Source of the DNA: DASXHY01 sp036272195
GTDB lineage: Bacteria > Verrucomicrobiota > Verrucomicrobiia > Limisphaerales > DASXHY01
Length of the DNA: 64,000 nucleotides
Assembly: GCA_036272195.1 (NCBI GenBank)
Contig: DATAZE010000024.1
Location: 62,001-126,000 of the forward strand
Direction: 5' to 3'
The translations under genes and the position numbers were made by a program. Shown here one piece after another: positions 16,219 through 23,725 of this stretch. Numbering within the stretch: the stretch's first letter is position 1; each line of letters starts with the position of its first letter. The notes beneath the pieces are model-generated. The model was not told the origin of the DNA. It ran no database searches and saw only the letters and a list, made by a program, of their open reading frames with translations.

Positions 16219-17982
16219 TTACGCGGCCATTTCCATGCCGATGTCGGCGTTCAATTTGTGCGCGGCGGTTGGGTCCACCCATTTGACCAGGGCGAGGAAA
16301 TTGACCAGGGACGCGCTGGTGGGGTTATTGCGGTGCATGTTACGCAGGCTGTTGACCACTTTGTTGTAAACACCGGCGTATTTCTCATGCGTCAGACGTG
16401 TGACGTAAGTTTCCATCACCGCGCGCGCCACGGGGTCAGTGCTGCCGTCGGGCAAATATGGTAACTGGCAGAAAACATGGATGAGCGTAATCGGCGGGGC
16501 CTCGGTCAAGGTAACCCAGCTTTGCTTCATTTCGTCGGCGTCGTATTTGACGTGCAGCCGCTGGCGAATGGCGGCGGCAATCGCAACAGGTTCCGCCCGG
16601 CTCATGATCAGTTCTTTGACCTTTTCCCACGCCAACTGCCGCTCCAATTCCGGTGTAATGACGGTGGCGCCCTTTCGCGGCGCATCGAGGCCGGCCACGT
16701 TCAGTGCCTTGCCGACGGTTTTTCCGAGCGCTTCGGCTTCCTCTTTGCGGAGCCGATCGGAATCTATGATCCCAAAAACCACCAATCGCTGCATTTCAGG
16801 CTTAATCATGCGCACGATGGGAATGACCGCTTCGGGTTTCGGCGCAGTCTTTGACGACAGCAGATGTTTCACAAAATCCGCGACGAAGTAATCCGGGTCC
16901 GCAACTTTTTCCGAGCGGAGCCGCAGCACATGCCGCAGTGTCGCAGCCGTTCCGCCGCCTTTGCCGATGTTATTGACGATGGCATGGCGATAATCCGGGT
17001 TCACGACATGCGCCAGCAAGGCTTCGGCCTGCACGACCAGTTTTTCATCAAGTTCATCCTGCGGACCGGAGACCACTAATTGCTCGATGAGTGCCGGCAT
17101 TCGTTGCGCAAAAATCACATCCGGCGCTTCGGTGCCTTCGCTGTCGTAATAATGGAGCATTTCCAGGTAGAAGGATAATTTCAGGAAAAGAATCCGCTGG
17201 GCGCGGGTTTCGGGCGTGGGCGTTTTGCTTTTCTGGATTTGCCGATCCAACGCGCGCAATTTCTCCTGCTTGTCCGCGGCGAGGCCCGTTTGCGGCAGCA
17301 ACGTTTCAAAATCGGTTTTGAACGCGAGGGCGATTTCGTCCGGCTTGGGATTGGGATTCAATTTGCCGGTGGTCATGTCGTTGAACAACGGCAGCGCGGC
17401 ATCGCCAAATTCCTTAATGACGCGCTCGCGCGGGACCTGGCCTTTGATGAACCCGCGCGTGGCCCGCACGACGGGTGGTGAAAAAAACGTTTCCGGGTGC
17501 GGAACGAAATTGTTCAGCATCGCGGCATCCAACGGCGAATCGGAAGCAATCAATACCTCAACCGTCGCTTTAATTCCGGCCGCAAGCTCGCGCTTGGTTT
17601 GCTCCAGCGCCTTGAGAATCATGGGCTGCGGCAAGGGGGCGTCGGCTTTGCCTTTAGAGAGAGCGGTGCAGGTTTCGCTGACGTGGGCATTATGCTCGAC
17701 CAGCTTGGAAACGATGACGCCAACGTCGTTGATGGGCAATTTGCTGACCAGGCCGGTGAGCAGCAGCACGAGTTCGGAATGGGATTTCTGGCGATGCTCG
17801 ATGACCCGGTCCAACAGTGCGCGCAAAGTCTTGTTCTCCTGTTCCTGCGCGGTGCGTTCGGCTTCCAGTTGTTTCACTCTCAACATGAGTTCGTGCCATC
17901 CCTGCTGGACCTCTTCCGGCGAGGCTGCCGGGTTGGCCGCGGGCGGTGCTACTGTGGTTGCCGCGCTTTCTGTCGATGTCAT
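16219..17982 (-). CDS. Uncharacterised 587-aa predicted helical protein
   Basis: Not recognised. The N-terminal ~25 residues are Ala/Pro/Thr-rich and low in complexity. A coiled-coil-like stretch follows ('MLRVKQLEAERTAQEQENKT', about residues 33-55). The rest looks helical and soluble, without signal peptide or membrane segment. Conserved-looking patches include 'NFVPHPETFFSPPVVRATRG', 'GGGTAATLRHVLRLRSEKVA' and 'YVTRLTHEKYAGVYNKVVNS'. It could be a cytoplasmic scaffold of HEAT-like helices, but that is only an impression. The downstream side converges on the enolase leader; upstream lies the end of the WD40 gene on the same strand, 25 nt away, so the two may be co-transcribed. Confidence 0.7.
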   Translation of the reverse strand: MTSTESAATTVAPPAANPAASPEEVQQGWHELMLRVKQLEAERTAQEQENKTLRALLDRVIEHRQKSHSELVLLLTGLVSKLPINDVGVIVSKLVEHNAHVSETCTALSKGKADAPLPQPMILKALEQTKRELAAGIKATVEVLIASDSPLDAAMLNNFVPHPETFFSPPVVRATRGFIKGQVPRERVIKEFGDAALPLFNDMTTGKLNPNPKPDEIALAFKTDFETLLPQTGLAADKQEKLRALDRQIQKSKTPTPETRAQRILFLKLSFYLEMLHYYDSEGTEAPDVIFAQRMPALIEQLVVSGPQDELDEKLVVQAEALLAHVVNPDYRHAIVNNIGKGGGTAATLRHVLRLRSEKVADPDYFVADFVKHLLSSKTAPKPEAVIPIVRMIKPEMQRLVVFGIIDSDRLRKEEAEALGKTVGKALNVAGLDAPRKGATVITPELERQLAWEKVKELIMSRAEPVAIAAAIRQRLHVKYDADEMKQSWVTLTEAPPITLIHVFCQLPYLPDGSTDPVARAVMETYVTRLTHEKYAGVYNKVVNSLRNMHRNNPTSASLVNFLALVKWVDPTAAHKLNADIGMEMAA

Positions 17983-18007
17983 GGCCTTAATGTAGCTCTA
18001 AAACCGG

Positions 18008-19009
18008 TCAGTTTTCCATCCCTTTTTTATTGGACGGCGGTGGGTGGTTTTTTGAGGTCGGCAACGATGGCGCTGTCCAATAATTCACAGCCCCATCCGC
18101 GCCGCTGGAGGCCAATTTCTTTCCGTCCGGGCTGAAGGCCACTGAAGGAATGGCGCTGCCGTGCCCTTCCAGCGAATACAGCAATTTCAATGTATTCACG
18201 TCCCAAACCTTGACCGTCCCGTCGGCACTGGCCGCGGCAAATTGTTTGCCGTCGGGGCTAAACGCGATCGCGAGAATCGCGCCGGTTTGCTCTTTCACTT
18301 CGGGGACCGAGGATTGATCGCTGAAATTCAAAACCGCGACCGAGCCGTCAGCATAACCGACCGCGATGTGATTTATGCTCGCGGCGATTGACCGCACCGG
18401 AGTGTCCAAATCGATCGTACGCGTTGCCTTCCACGCCGTAACATCCATCACCCGCACGACACCTTTGGTCGTGCCGATCACCAGCAATTTTCCGTCCGGC
18501 GTGAAAGCCATCGCGGCTACATCGGAATCGTTCGCCTCGAAACTTTTCAGCAGTTCACCGGTTTGATAATTCCAAAGCCGAACTTGTCGCAGCGTGCCTC
18601 CGGCGAGCAACGGTTCTTTGTCTGGCGCAATCGCGGGGACCAGTTGTTTGCCGAAATTCAATTGCGCGCTGTGAAGTAATCTGCCGGAAGTGACGTCCCA
18701 TATTTTCGCGGTTTGATCCTCCGACACGGAAACCAGGGTGTTGGTCCCGGGGAAGCCGAGCGCGAGGATGGGCGCTGTGTGTCCCGCCAATGTTTGCCTG
18801 GAGGCGGCGCTCAAGTGGTCGCCGGGGCGAGCGTCATAAATGCGTATTGCGCCCTCAGCTCCGCCGGCGGCCAAGGACCTTCCGTTCGGATTGTAGGTGA
18901 TGACGGCAATTGGTTTTGAACTGTCACCGCGAATTGTAAGATCCGGATTGCCTTGCGCAACCAAGCTCAGGGAGAAAATTCCAAGGGCCAGAAACACGGA
19001 CGAATTCAT
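18008..19009 (-). CDS. Exported WD40-repeat protein
   Basis: A 333-aa protein with an N-terminal signal peptide (MNSSVFLALGIFSLSLVAQG). About seven WD40 beta-propeller blades follow, each with 'AFSPDGK'- or 'YNPNGR'-type turns and 'IWD'/'VWD'/'IYD' ends (for example 'SEDQTAKIWDVTSGRLL', 'ASADGTVKVWDVNTLKLL'). WD40 propellers are protein-binding platforms; an exported single propeller in this lineage has no assigned role. The 587-aa unknown gene follows 25 nt downstream on the same strand, suggesting a two-gene unit. The opposite-strand gene at 19159 is divergent, so the 150-nt gap should hold two promoters. Confidence 0.85.
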   Translation of the reverse strand: MNSSVFLALGIFSLSLVAQGNPDLTIRGDSSKPIAVITYNPNGRSLAAGGAEGAIRIYDARPGDHLSAASRQTLAGHTAPILALGFPGTNTLVSVSEDQTAKIWDVTSGRLLHSAQLNFGKQLVPAIAPDKEPLLAGGTLRQVRLWNYQTGELLKSFEANDSDVAAMAFTPDGKLLVIGTTKGVVRVMDVTAWKATRTIDLDTPVRSIAASINHIAVGYADGSVAVLNFSDQSSVPEVKEQTGAILAIAFSPDGKQFAAASADGTVKVWDVNTLKLLYSLEGHGSAIPSVAFSPDGKKLASSGADGAVNYWTAPSLPTSKNHPPPSNKKGMEN

Positions 19010-19158
19010 ATCAGATTAAGGGTATCCGAAAGGGACAATGGCTCAATCCCGATACTCATCCGTCCAGAAACCGTCAATGATTTTCGATTGTTTGCGTGAT
19101 TTTGTCCCTGCCAAACGTGTTGTAGGTAACATGACCGATTAACTCGAATCGAACGCCA

Positions 19159-19947
19159 ATGAATGCCCCTCTCCTCAAAACAATCCGCCTGCTGCTCTTG
19201 TTGCCGTGCCTCGCGCTCATGAGTTGCCTGGCACATGCCCAAAGCGCGAGTACCGGCGAAGTTCCACCGCCACCCGCCTACGCCAGCAGTGTGAATTCGC
19301 CATATGATATCCAAATTGAAAACGGAGCACTGCTGCTTGCGCCGCTCAAGAACCGTGTGGATGTGAAAGCACTTTGGGGATCCGGAGACGCCCATGGCGT
19401 GCCGGCGACAATCGGGAACCTTATGAAATATTTGCGCGCCGCAGATACCAATCTCACCCTTATTGTGTCTCCGGGAGCCGCGGGAGTGCAGATCAACGAT
19501 CTGACCATGCGGTCCGGGAATATGCCGGCGCTGGCGGAAGCGCTGAGCATCGCCACCGACAACAAGGTTCACGGCAGCCTTTTGACGGCGAAAGACAGTT
19601 GGACTTTTTTCGCGGTGCCACAACCACAGACTGAACGGACGGTCGAAGTGTTTAACTTGAGCGGCTACATTCAAAGTCTTGGCGAACCTGATAGTGATGT
19701 CGTTACTAAAAGTCTCAACGAAATGCAGGATCTCATTCTTTCCACGCTGCGACAACTTCATCCCAGCGGTTATTCGAGTATGGATGACCCGCAATTTAGA
19801 TATCATCCGGGAACGAAGCTGCTCATCGTAATCGGCTCCCACGAGGCAATTGAAGTCAGTCGCAAAATCATCAATGCCTTATCTTGCCAGCAAACAACGA
19901 ACCGGGGAGACCAACTTGACAAGCCGGCCCTCGCACCTCAGAAATAG
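19159..19947 (+). CDS. Exported protein of an ECF sigma cassette, possible STN/secretin-like domain
   Basis: A 262-aa exported protein. The N-terminus has a signal sequence with a Cys near the cleavage region ('LLLLPCLALMSCLAHAQS'); the context 'LMSC' could be a lipobox. The mature part contains 'TIGNLMKYLRAADTNLTLIV' and 'NLTMRSGNMPALAEAL'-like stretches resembling the small N-terminal domain of secretins and TonB-dependent transducers. It ends with 'KLLIVIGSHEAIEVSRKIIN', as in secretin-type subdomains. This resemblance is weak. The sigma factor starts 3 nt after its stop, so the two are one operon. It may be a signal-receiving or effector protein of that sigma factor. Confidence 0.65.
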   Translation: MNAPLLKTIRLLLLLPCLALMSCLAHAQSASTGEVPPPPAYASSVNSPYDIQIENGALLLAPLKNRVDVKALWGSGDAHGVPATIGNLMKYLRAADTNLTLIVSPGAAGVQINDLTMRSGNMPALAEALSIATDNKVHGSLLTAKDSWTFFAVPQPQTERTVEVFNLSGYIQSLGEPDSDVVTKSLNEMQDLILSTLRQLHPSGYSSMDDPQFRYHPGTKLLIVIGSHEAIEVSRKIINALSCQQTTNRGDQLDKPALAPQK

Positions 19948-19950
19948 TCA

Positions 19951-20574
19951 GTGCAGATATCCAACGCCAACCTGCTGCTCTCTTTGAATATCCAGCCTGT
20001 GGCCGAGGTTTCAGTTAAAAACGCCGGCGCGGATGTGGCCTCCCTGACGGCGGAAATCCGGGCGGGCAATGAGGAGGCGTTTCGGGAATTTCACCGGCTT
20101 TATTTTCACCGGCTCTATCAATTTCTTCTTGTTGTCGCGCGCGGGCAGGAACATGAGGCCAGAGAGGCGTTGCAGGAAACGCTGCTTCGCGTCGTCCGTC
20201 ACGCGCGGAAATTTGACAGCGAGGAGGCGTTTTGGTGCTGGCTAAAAATCGTCGCCCGCAACGCCGCGCGCGATCGCGGACGCAAAGAACATCGTTATCT
20301 CGGATTACTGCAAAAGTTCGCGCTGCATTCGCAAAATTCCGCAAAGCCTCCGTCACTTCCGGATGGTCCCATGATCGGCGAAGCGCTCGAGGAAAGCCTG
20401 GCGGCGTTGCCTCCACAAGATCGCCACATCATCGAATCCAAATATCTGCAGGGCCTCACCGTAAGGGAACTTGCCGCCGATACCGGTCTGACCGAAAAAG
20501 CCGTAGAGTCACGATTGCTCCGGCTGCGCCAACAGATTCGCGAGTTAATTCTGAAAAAACTTCAAATGCCATGA
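19951..20574 (+). CDS. ECF-type RNA polymerase sigma factor
   Basis: A 207-aa sigma-70 family protein of ECF layout. Region 2 covers about residues 28-105 ('LTAEIRAGNEEAFREFHRLY', 'EALQETLLRVVRHARKFD', 'FWCWLKIVARNAARDRGR'). Region 4 covers about 145-203 ('LPPQDRHIIESKYLQGLTV', 'TEKAVESRLLRLRQQIREL'). The two are separated by a short linker; no region 3. It starts with GTG 3 nt after the preceding gene and its stop TGA overlaps the next ATG (ATGA). That next gene encodes a small membrane protein, a usual place for a sigma regulator. Target promoters are unknown. Confidence 0.9.
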   Translation: MQISNANLLLSLNIQPVAEVSVKNAGADVASLTAEIRAGNEEAFREFHRLYFHRLYQFLLVVARGQEHEAREALQETLLRVVRHARKFDSEEAFWCWLKIVARNAARDRGRKEHRYLGLLQKFALHSQNSAKPPSLPDGPMIGEALEESLAALPPQDRHIIESKYLQGLTVRELAADTGLTEKAVESRLLRLRQQIRELILKKLQMP

Positions 20575-20972
20575 AGCCTCAAGAACACCAAAGATTATTG
20601 AAGGCAATTCTCGCGGAAGAGGATGCCGGCAATTTCCAACAAACTTCGCTGGAACATGGCTTGACCTTCCTGCGTCAACAACGGCGCCGCAGATACCTGG
20701 CGCGCTCGGACGCCCTGGTTGCAGTCCTATGCCTCGTGATATTGGAACTCGTGAAATGGAACCATTCCGCGCGTCGCGATGGTTTCGGCCCTCAATTATC
20801 ATCGACGCGTCACCCGGTTCCGGCCCTGCCGAACCAGGTAAAGTTCATCTCCGACGATGAACTGCTCGCTTTGTTTCCCGGCAGACCGGTGGCCCTGATC
20901 GGAAAACCGGGGCGGCAACAGCTTGTTTTTCTTGATCAAACCCAAAGCACCTCCGCCCCATCGTCTTTTTGA
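20571..20972 (+). CDS. Small single-span membrane protein, putative anti-sigma factor
   Basis: A 133-aa protein starting at the ATGA overlap with the sigma gene stop. It has a ~45-residue soluble N-terminus (MKPQEHQRLLKAILAEEDA), a basic patch 'RQQRRRRYLARS', one hydrophobic segment ('ALVAVLCLVILELVKW', about residues 46-62), and a ~70-residue outer part with 'VKFISDDELLALFPGRPVAL'. Position and topology fit a membrane-bound anti-sigma factor, but no zinc-finger (HxxxCxxC) motif is present, so this is inference from context. Confidence 0.65.
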   Translation: MKPQEHQRLLKAILAEEDAGNFQQTSLEHGLTFLRQQRRRRYLARSDALVAVLCLVILELVKWNHSARRDGFGPQLSSTRHPVPALPNQVKFISDDELLALFPGRPVALIGKPGRQQLVFLDQTQSTSAPSSF

Positions 20973-21029
20973 TTTCTCGCAACGCACGTTTTCCGTTGCG
21001 AATTCGGCGTCGACGAAATAATAATAATA

Positions 21030-21119
21030 ACGGCAATGGGGTTTGCCATCCCGAATGGGAAAACTGCCTGACCGTTTCAGCGCTGATAACTCCTACGAAG
21101 CCCGCCCCGGCGGGATTCG
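21030..21119 (+). promoter_or_regulatory. Fluoride riboswitch (crcB motif) with expression-platform hairpin
   Basis: The aptamer consensus is visible: GGCAATGGGGTTTGCCAT at 21032-21049, a second short stem, AACTGCC, and then CTGATAACTCCTAC at 21083-21096, a near match to the hallmark CTGATGACTCCTAC. A hairpin CGAAGCCCGCC / GGCGGGATTCG (21096-21119) follows. It ends right before AGAAG, the likely ribosome-binding site of fluC at 21129. No T-run follows, so control of translation is more likely than termination. The next gene being a fluoride channel supports the call. Confidence 0.88.
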
Positions 21120-21128
21120 CAGAAGTTT

Positions 21129-21542
21129 ATGAACCTCGCATATCTCTGGGTCGCTATTGGCGGTGCGCTGGGCAGCATGGCGCGGTATGGAATTGGCGGC
21201 CTCGTTTCCGAAAAATTCGCCTCCGGCAGTTCGTTTCCCTGGGGCACTCTCATGGTCAATGTCACCGGCTCGTTCGTGATCGGTTTTCTCGGCGCGATGA
21301 CGGCTGCAGAAGGAAAAATGACCCCGCAATCGCGCATCTTCGCAACCCAGCTCCTGATCACCGGTGTTTGCGGTGGTTACACCACGTTTTCATCCTTCAG
21401 CCTGCAAACGCTGAACCTCCTGCGCGATCGTGAATGGCTTTACGCGGGCGGCAATATCCTGCTCTCGGTCATTTGCTGCATGATTGCCGTGTGGCTCGGT
21501 TATTTGCTGGGCAGCCTGTTGAATTCGATGAAAGGAAATTGA
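21129..21542 (+). CDS. crcB: Fluoride channel FluC (CrcB)
   Basis: A 137-aa membrane protein of the Fluc/CrcB family, which lets fluoride leave the cell as a dual-topology dimer. Four hydrophobic segments are visible. Family motifs present: 'GGALGSMARYG' at the N-terminus, 'GTLMVNVTGSFVIGFL' (pore Asn), and 'GVCGGYTTFSSFSLQ' (Na+-site glycines and the Phe box). Only one copy is seen, so it should work as a homodimer. It follows a fluoride riboswitch and is followed after 2 nt by a DUF190 gene, the common fluoride-stress pairing. Confidence 0.95.
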   Translation: MNLAYLWVAIGGALGSMARYGIGGLVSEKFASGSSFPWGTLMVNVTGSFVIGFLGAMTAAEGKMTPQSRIFATQLLITGVCGGYTTFSSFSLQTLNLLRDREWLYAGGNILLSVICCMIAVWLGYLLGSLLNSMKGN

Positions 21543-21544
21543 AT

Positions 21545-21901
21545 ATGCAAATCCCCACGGACGCGATTTCACTTAAAATTTTCGTTGGCGAAAGCGATCG
21601 CTGGCAGCATCAACCACTCTACGAGGCCATCGTGCTCAAGGCGCGCGAAATGCACCTGGCGGGCGCGACGGTCCTCCGCGGCCTGATGGGCTTCGGCAAG
21701 TCCAGCCGGATGCACACCGCCAAAATTGTCCGCCTCTCGATGGACCTGCCGCTGGTCATCGAAATCATCGACAGCGAAGAAAAAATAAATTCTTTCCTGC
21801 CCGCGCTTGATGAGATGATCGGGGGTGGGTTGGTGACGCTGGAAAAAGTAAAGGTTGTCCATTACCGTTCGGGCGACGATTCGCCGGAGAACCCGAAATA
21901 A
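21545..21901 (+). CDS. DUF190 family protein
   Basis: A 118-aa protein of the DUF190 family, which often sits next to crcB. The ferredoxin-like alpha/beta core is seen in 'LKIFVGESDRWQHQPLYEAI', 'GATVLRGLMGFGKSSRMHT' and 'LPLVIEIIDSEEKINSFLPA', resembling PII-like folds. Family function is unproven; a role in fluoride response regulation is inferred from the company it keeps. ATG 21545 lies 2 nt after the crcB stop; the longer frame upstream overlaps crcB and was rejected. The next gene starts 1 nt after its stop. Confidence 0.88.
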   Translation: MQIPTDAISLKIFVGESDRWQHQPLYEAIVLKAREMHLAGATVLRGLMGFGKSSRMHTAKIVRLSMDLPLVIEIIDSEEKINSFLPALDEMIGGGLVTLEKVKVVHYRSGDDSPENPK

Positions 21902-21902
21902 T

Positions 21903-22388
21903 ATGAACGATTTACCAGGCCAGATTTCCGCATTGCTGGAAAAAATATCGACTGACGATTCGGTCTTGAGCAAAGCGCTGGCGGCTATCCTTGCCGATTT
22001 TCAATCGGAGACCGGCACGATTCATTTGCTCGACGCGGGAACACAATTGCTTCGATTGACCGCGCAAGTTGGTTTGCCGCCGCAGATGCTTGAGGTTGTA
22101 AAAACCATTCCGGTCGGCAAAGGCATCGCCGGCCAGACGGTCGCGCAAAATAAGCCGGTCACGATTTGTAATTTGCAGACAGACACGAGCGGCGTGGCCA
22201 AACCCGGCGCGCGGCAAAGTGGCGTCGGCGGCGCGTTATGTGTGCCCATGCGACGAGATGGAAAAATTATCGGCACGCTGGGCATCGGCACTGCGCGCCC
22301 GCACGAATATACGCCGGAGGAAAAGCGGCGACTGGAGGAAGTGGCGGCTTTGATCACCGCTTCAATTGGAATGAACCAGAAAAAATGA
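21903..22388 (+). CDS. GAF domain protein
   Basis: A 161-aa protein that is essentially one GAF domain (about residues 20-155): 'ETGTIHLLDAGTQLLRLTAQ', 'PVGKGIAGQTVAQNKPVTIC', 'GGALCVPMRRDGKIIGTLGI', 'EEKRRLEEVAALITASIG'. GAF domains bind small ligands or act as redox sensors; no output domain is attached. It starts 1 nt after the DUF190 stop, so it belongs to the riboswitch-controlled operon. The ligand is unknown. A link to fluoride is only by position. Confidence 0.85.
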   Translation: MNDLPGQISALLEKISTDDSVLSKALAAILADFQSETGTIHLLDAGTQLLRLTAQVGLPPQMLEVVKTIPVGKGIAGQTVAQNKPVTICNLQTDTSGVAKPGARQSGVGGALCVPMRRDGKIIGTLGIGTARPHEYTPEEKRRLEEVAALITASIGMNQKK

Positions 22389-22395
22389 GGAATTC

Positions 22396-22455
22396 ATGCT
22401 GACTGCCGAGAGCTTTGATTTCTTCATTCTTATTTCTTCCTTCTGCCTTCCATGA
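22396..22455 (+). CDS. Possible 19-codon leader ORF overlapping the MFS start
   Basis: ATG at 22396 has a GAGG ribosome site 5 nt upstream, and the frame ends in CCATGA where the TGA overlaps the MFS start ATG. The peptide is MLTAESFDFFILISSFCLP. Coding from a heptamer-rich stretch may be chance; it is listed because spacing and overlap would couple its translation to the transporter. Confidence 0.22.
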   Translation: MLTAESFDFFILISSFCLP

Positions 22456-23633
22456 AATCCCGCTGGCTTAACCGAACGGTGGTCGGCATCGCGTTCGCCT
22501 CGCTACTCAGCGATTGGTCACATGAAATTGCGACGGCGGTGTTGCCGACGTTTCTGGCGAGCATGGGCGTGGCAGCGGCGTGGCTGGGAATCATTGAAGG
22601 TGTTTCAGACGGCCTATCGAGCGTGGCGAAGATGGGTTCAGGCTTCTACACGGATAAACTTCAACGTCGCAAACCCATCGCTGTTATCGGCTATCTCGTC
22701 ACTGCGCTGGGCACGGCCTCCTTCGGGCTGGCGACGACTGCGTGGCAGGTGCTGATTGCCCGCGCCAGCGCATGGCTGGGACGCGGCGTGCGCGCGCCCG
22801 TGAAAAAAGCGCTGCTCGCCGCGGCGGTCACCAAGGAAACTTACGGTCGCGCTTTCGGGTTCGAGCGCATGATGGATACCATCGGGGCAATCGGCGGTCC
22901 GCTGACGGCCCTGGCGCTGCTCTCCGCGTTTCATCATCGCTACCCGCCGCTGTTCGCGGTGACATTGATACCGAGCCTGGCGGCGGTCGCGCTGATCGCG
23001 TTTGTCGTCAAAGAGCGCGAGCGCAAACCGGTTGCGCATGTTTCCTTTGGAGAACGTTTGCGTTCTATGCCGAAAGCATATCGCAAATTTCTATTGGCGG
23101 TCGGCCTGTTCGGATCCGGCGATTTTGCGCACAGCCTGTTGATTCTTCTGGCCACGGAAAAACTGGCCCCTACGCTCGGTATCGCGAAGGCGGCGAGTTT
23201 TGCGGTGGGTTTTTACGTGGCGCATAATATTTTCTACGCGGCGTCCGCACCGATTTCGGGCTGGCTGGCGGATAACTTCAAAAAGCCGCTGGTGCTCTCA
23301 GTCGGGTACGCGCTCGGAGCGGTGATGACCGTGCTCATCATCCTGCTGCCACCCACAATATGGTCTTTCGTTTTGATTTTCGTGATCGGAGGAATTTATG
23401 TCGGTGTTGAGGAAACATTGGAAGACTCGCTTTGCGCGGAACTCGTGGATGAAGAGCAACACGGCATGGCCTTCGGCGTCCTGGCGACGGTGAATGGCAT
23501 CGGCGATTTTCTGTCGAGCATTGTGGTGGGATTGTTGTGGACGAATTTTGGGACGGCGGTTGCGTTTGGATATAGCGCGGTTTTGTTTGTGCTGGGGGCG
23601 CTGTTGGTGCTCCGAACACGGACAGAACGATAG
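22452..23633 (+). CDS. Major facilitator superfamily transporter
   Basis: A 393-aa MFS protein with about 12 hydrophobic segments. After TM2 is the signature-like loop 'GSGFYTDKLQRRKPI', and after TM8 its counterpart 'SGWLADNFKKPL'. 'ARASAWLGRGVRAPVKKALL' follows TM4, a pattern of the drug:H+ antiporter-like subgroup that includes many uncharacterised exporters. Substrate unknown. It lies 63 nt after the GAF gene and may be the last gene of the fluoride-riboswitch unit, or have its own promoter. Confidence 0.85.
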   Translation: MKSRWLNRTVVGIAFASLLSDWSHEIATAVLPTFLASMGVAAAWLGIIEGVSDGLSSVAKMGSGFYTDKLQRRKPIAVIGYLVTALGTASFGLATTAWQVLIARASAWLGRGVRAPVKKALLAAAVTKETYGRAFGFERMMDTIGAIGGPLTALALLSAFHHRYPPLFAVTLIPSLAAVALIAFVVKERERKPVAHVSFGERLRSMPKAYRKFLLAVGLFGSGDFAHSLLILLATEKLAPTLGIAKAASFAVGFYVAHNIFYAASAPISGWLADNFKKPLVLSVGYALGAVMTVLIILLPPTIWSFVLIFVIGGIYVGVEETLEDSLCAELVDEEQHGMAFGVLATVNGIGDFLSSIVVGLLWTNFGTAVAFGYSAVLFVLGALLVLRTRTER

Positions 23634-23725
23634 TTGCATCCCCCTATAGCCATTTTTCGGCAACCGTTTCCGCGTTTCATAATTGAATTGTCCCCTGCCC
23701 GGTTTCCCGGCACTCTCTGCGGCTA

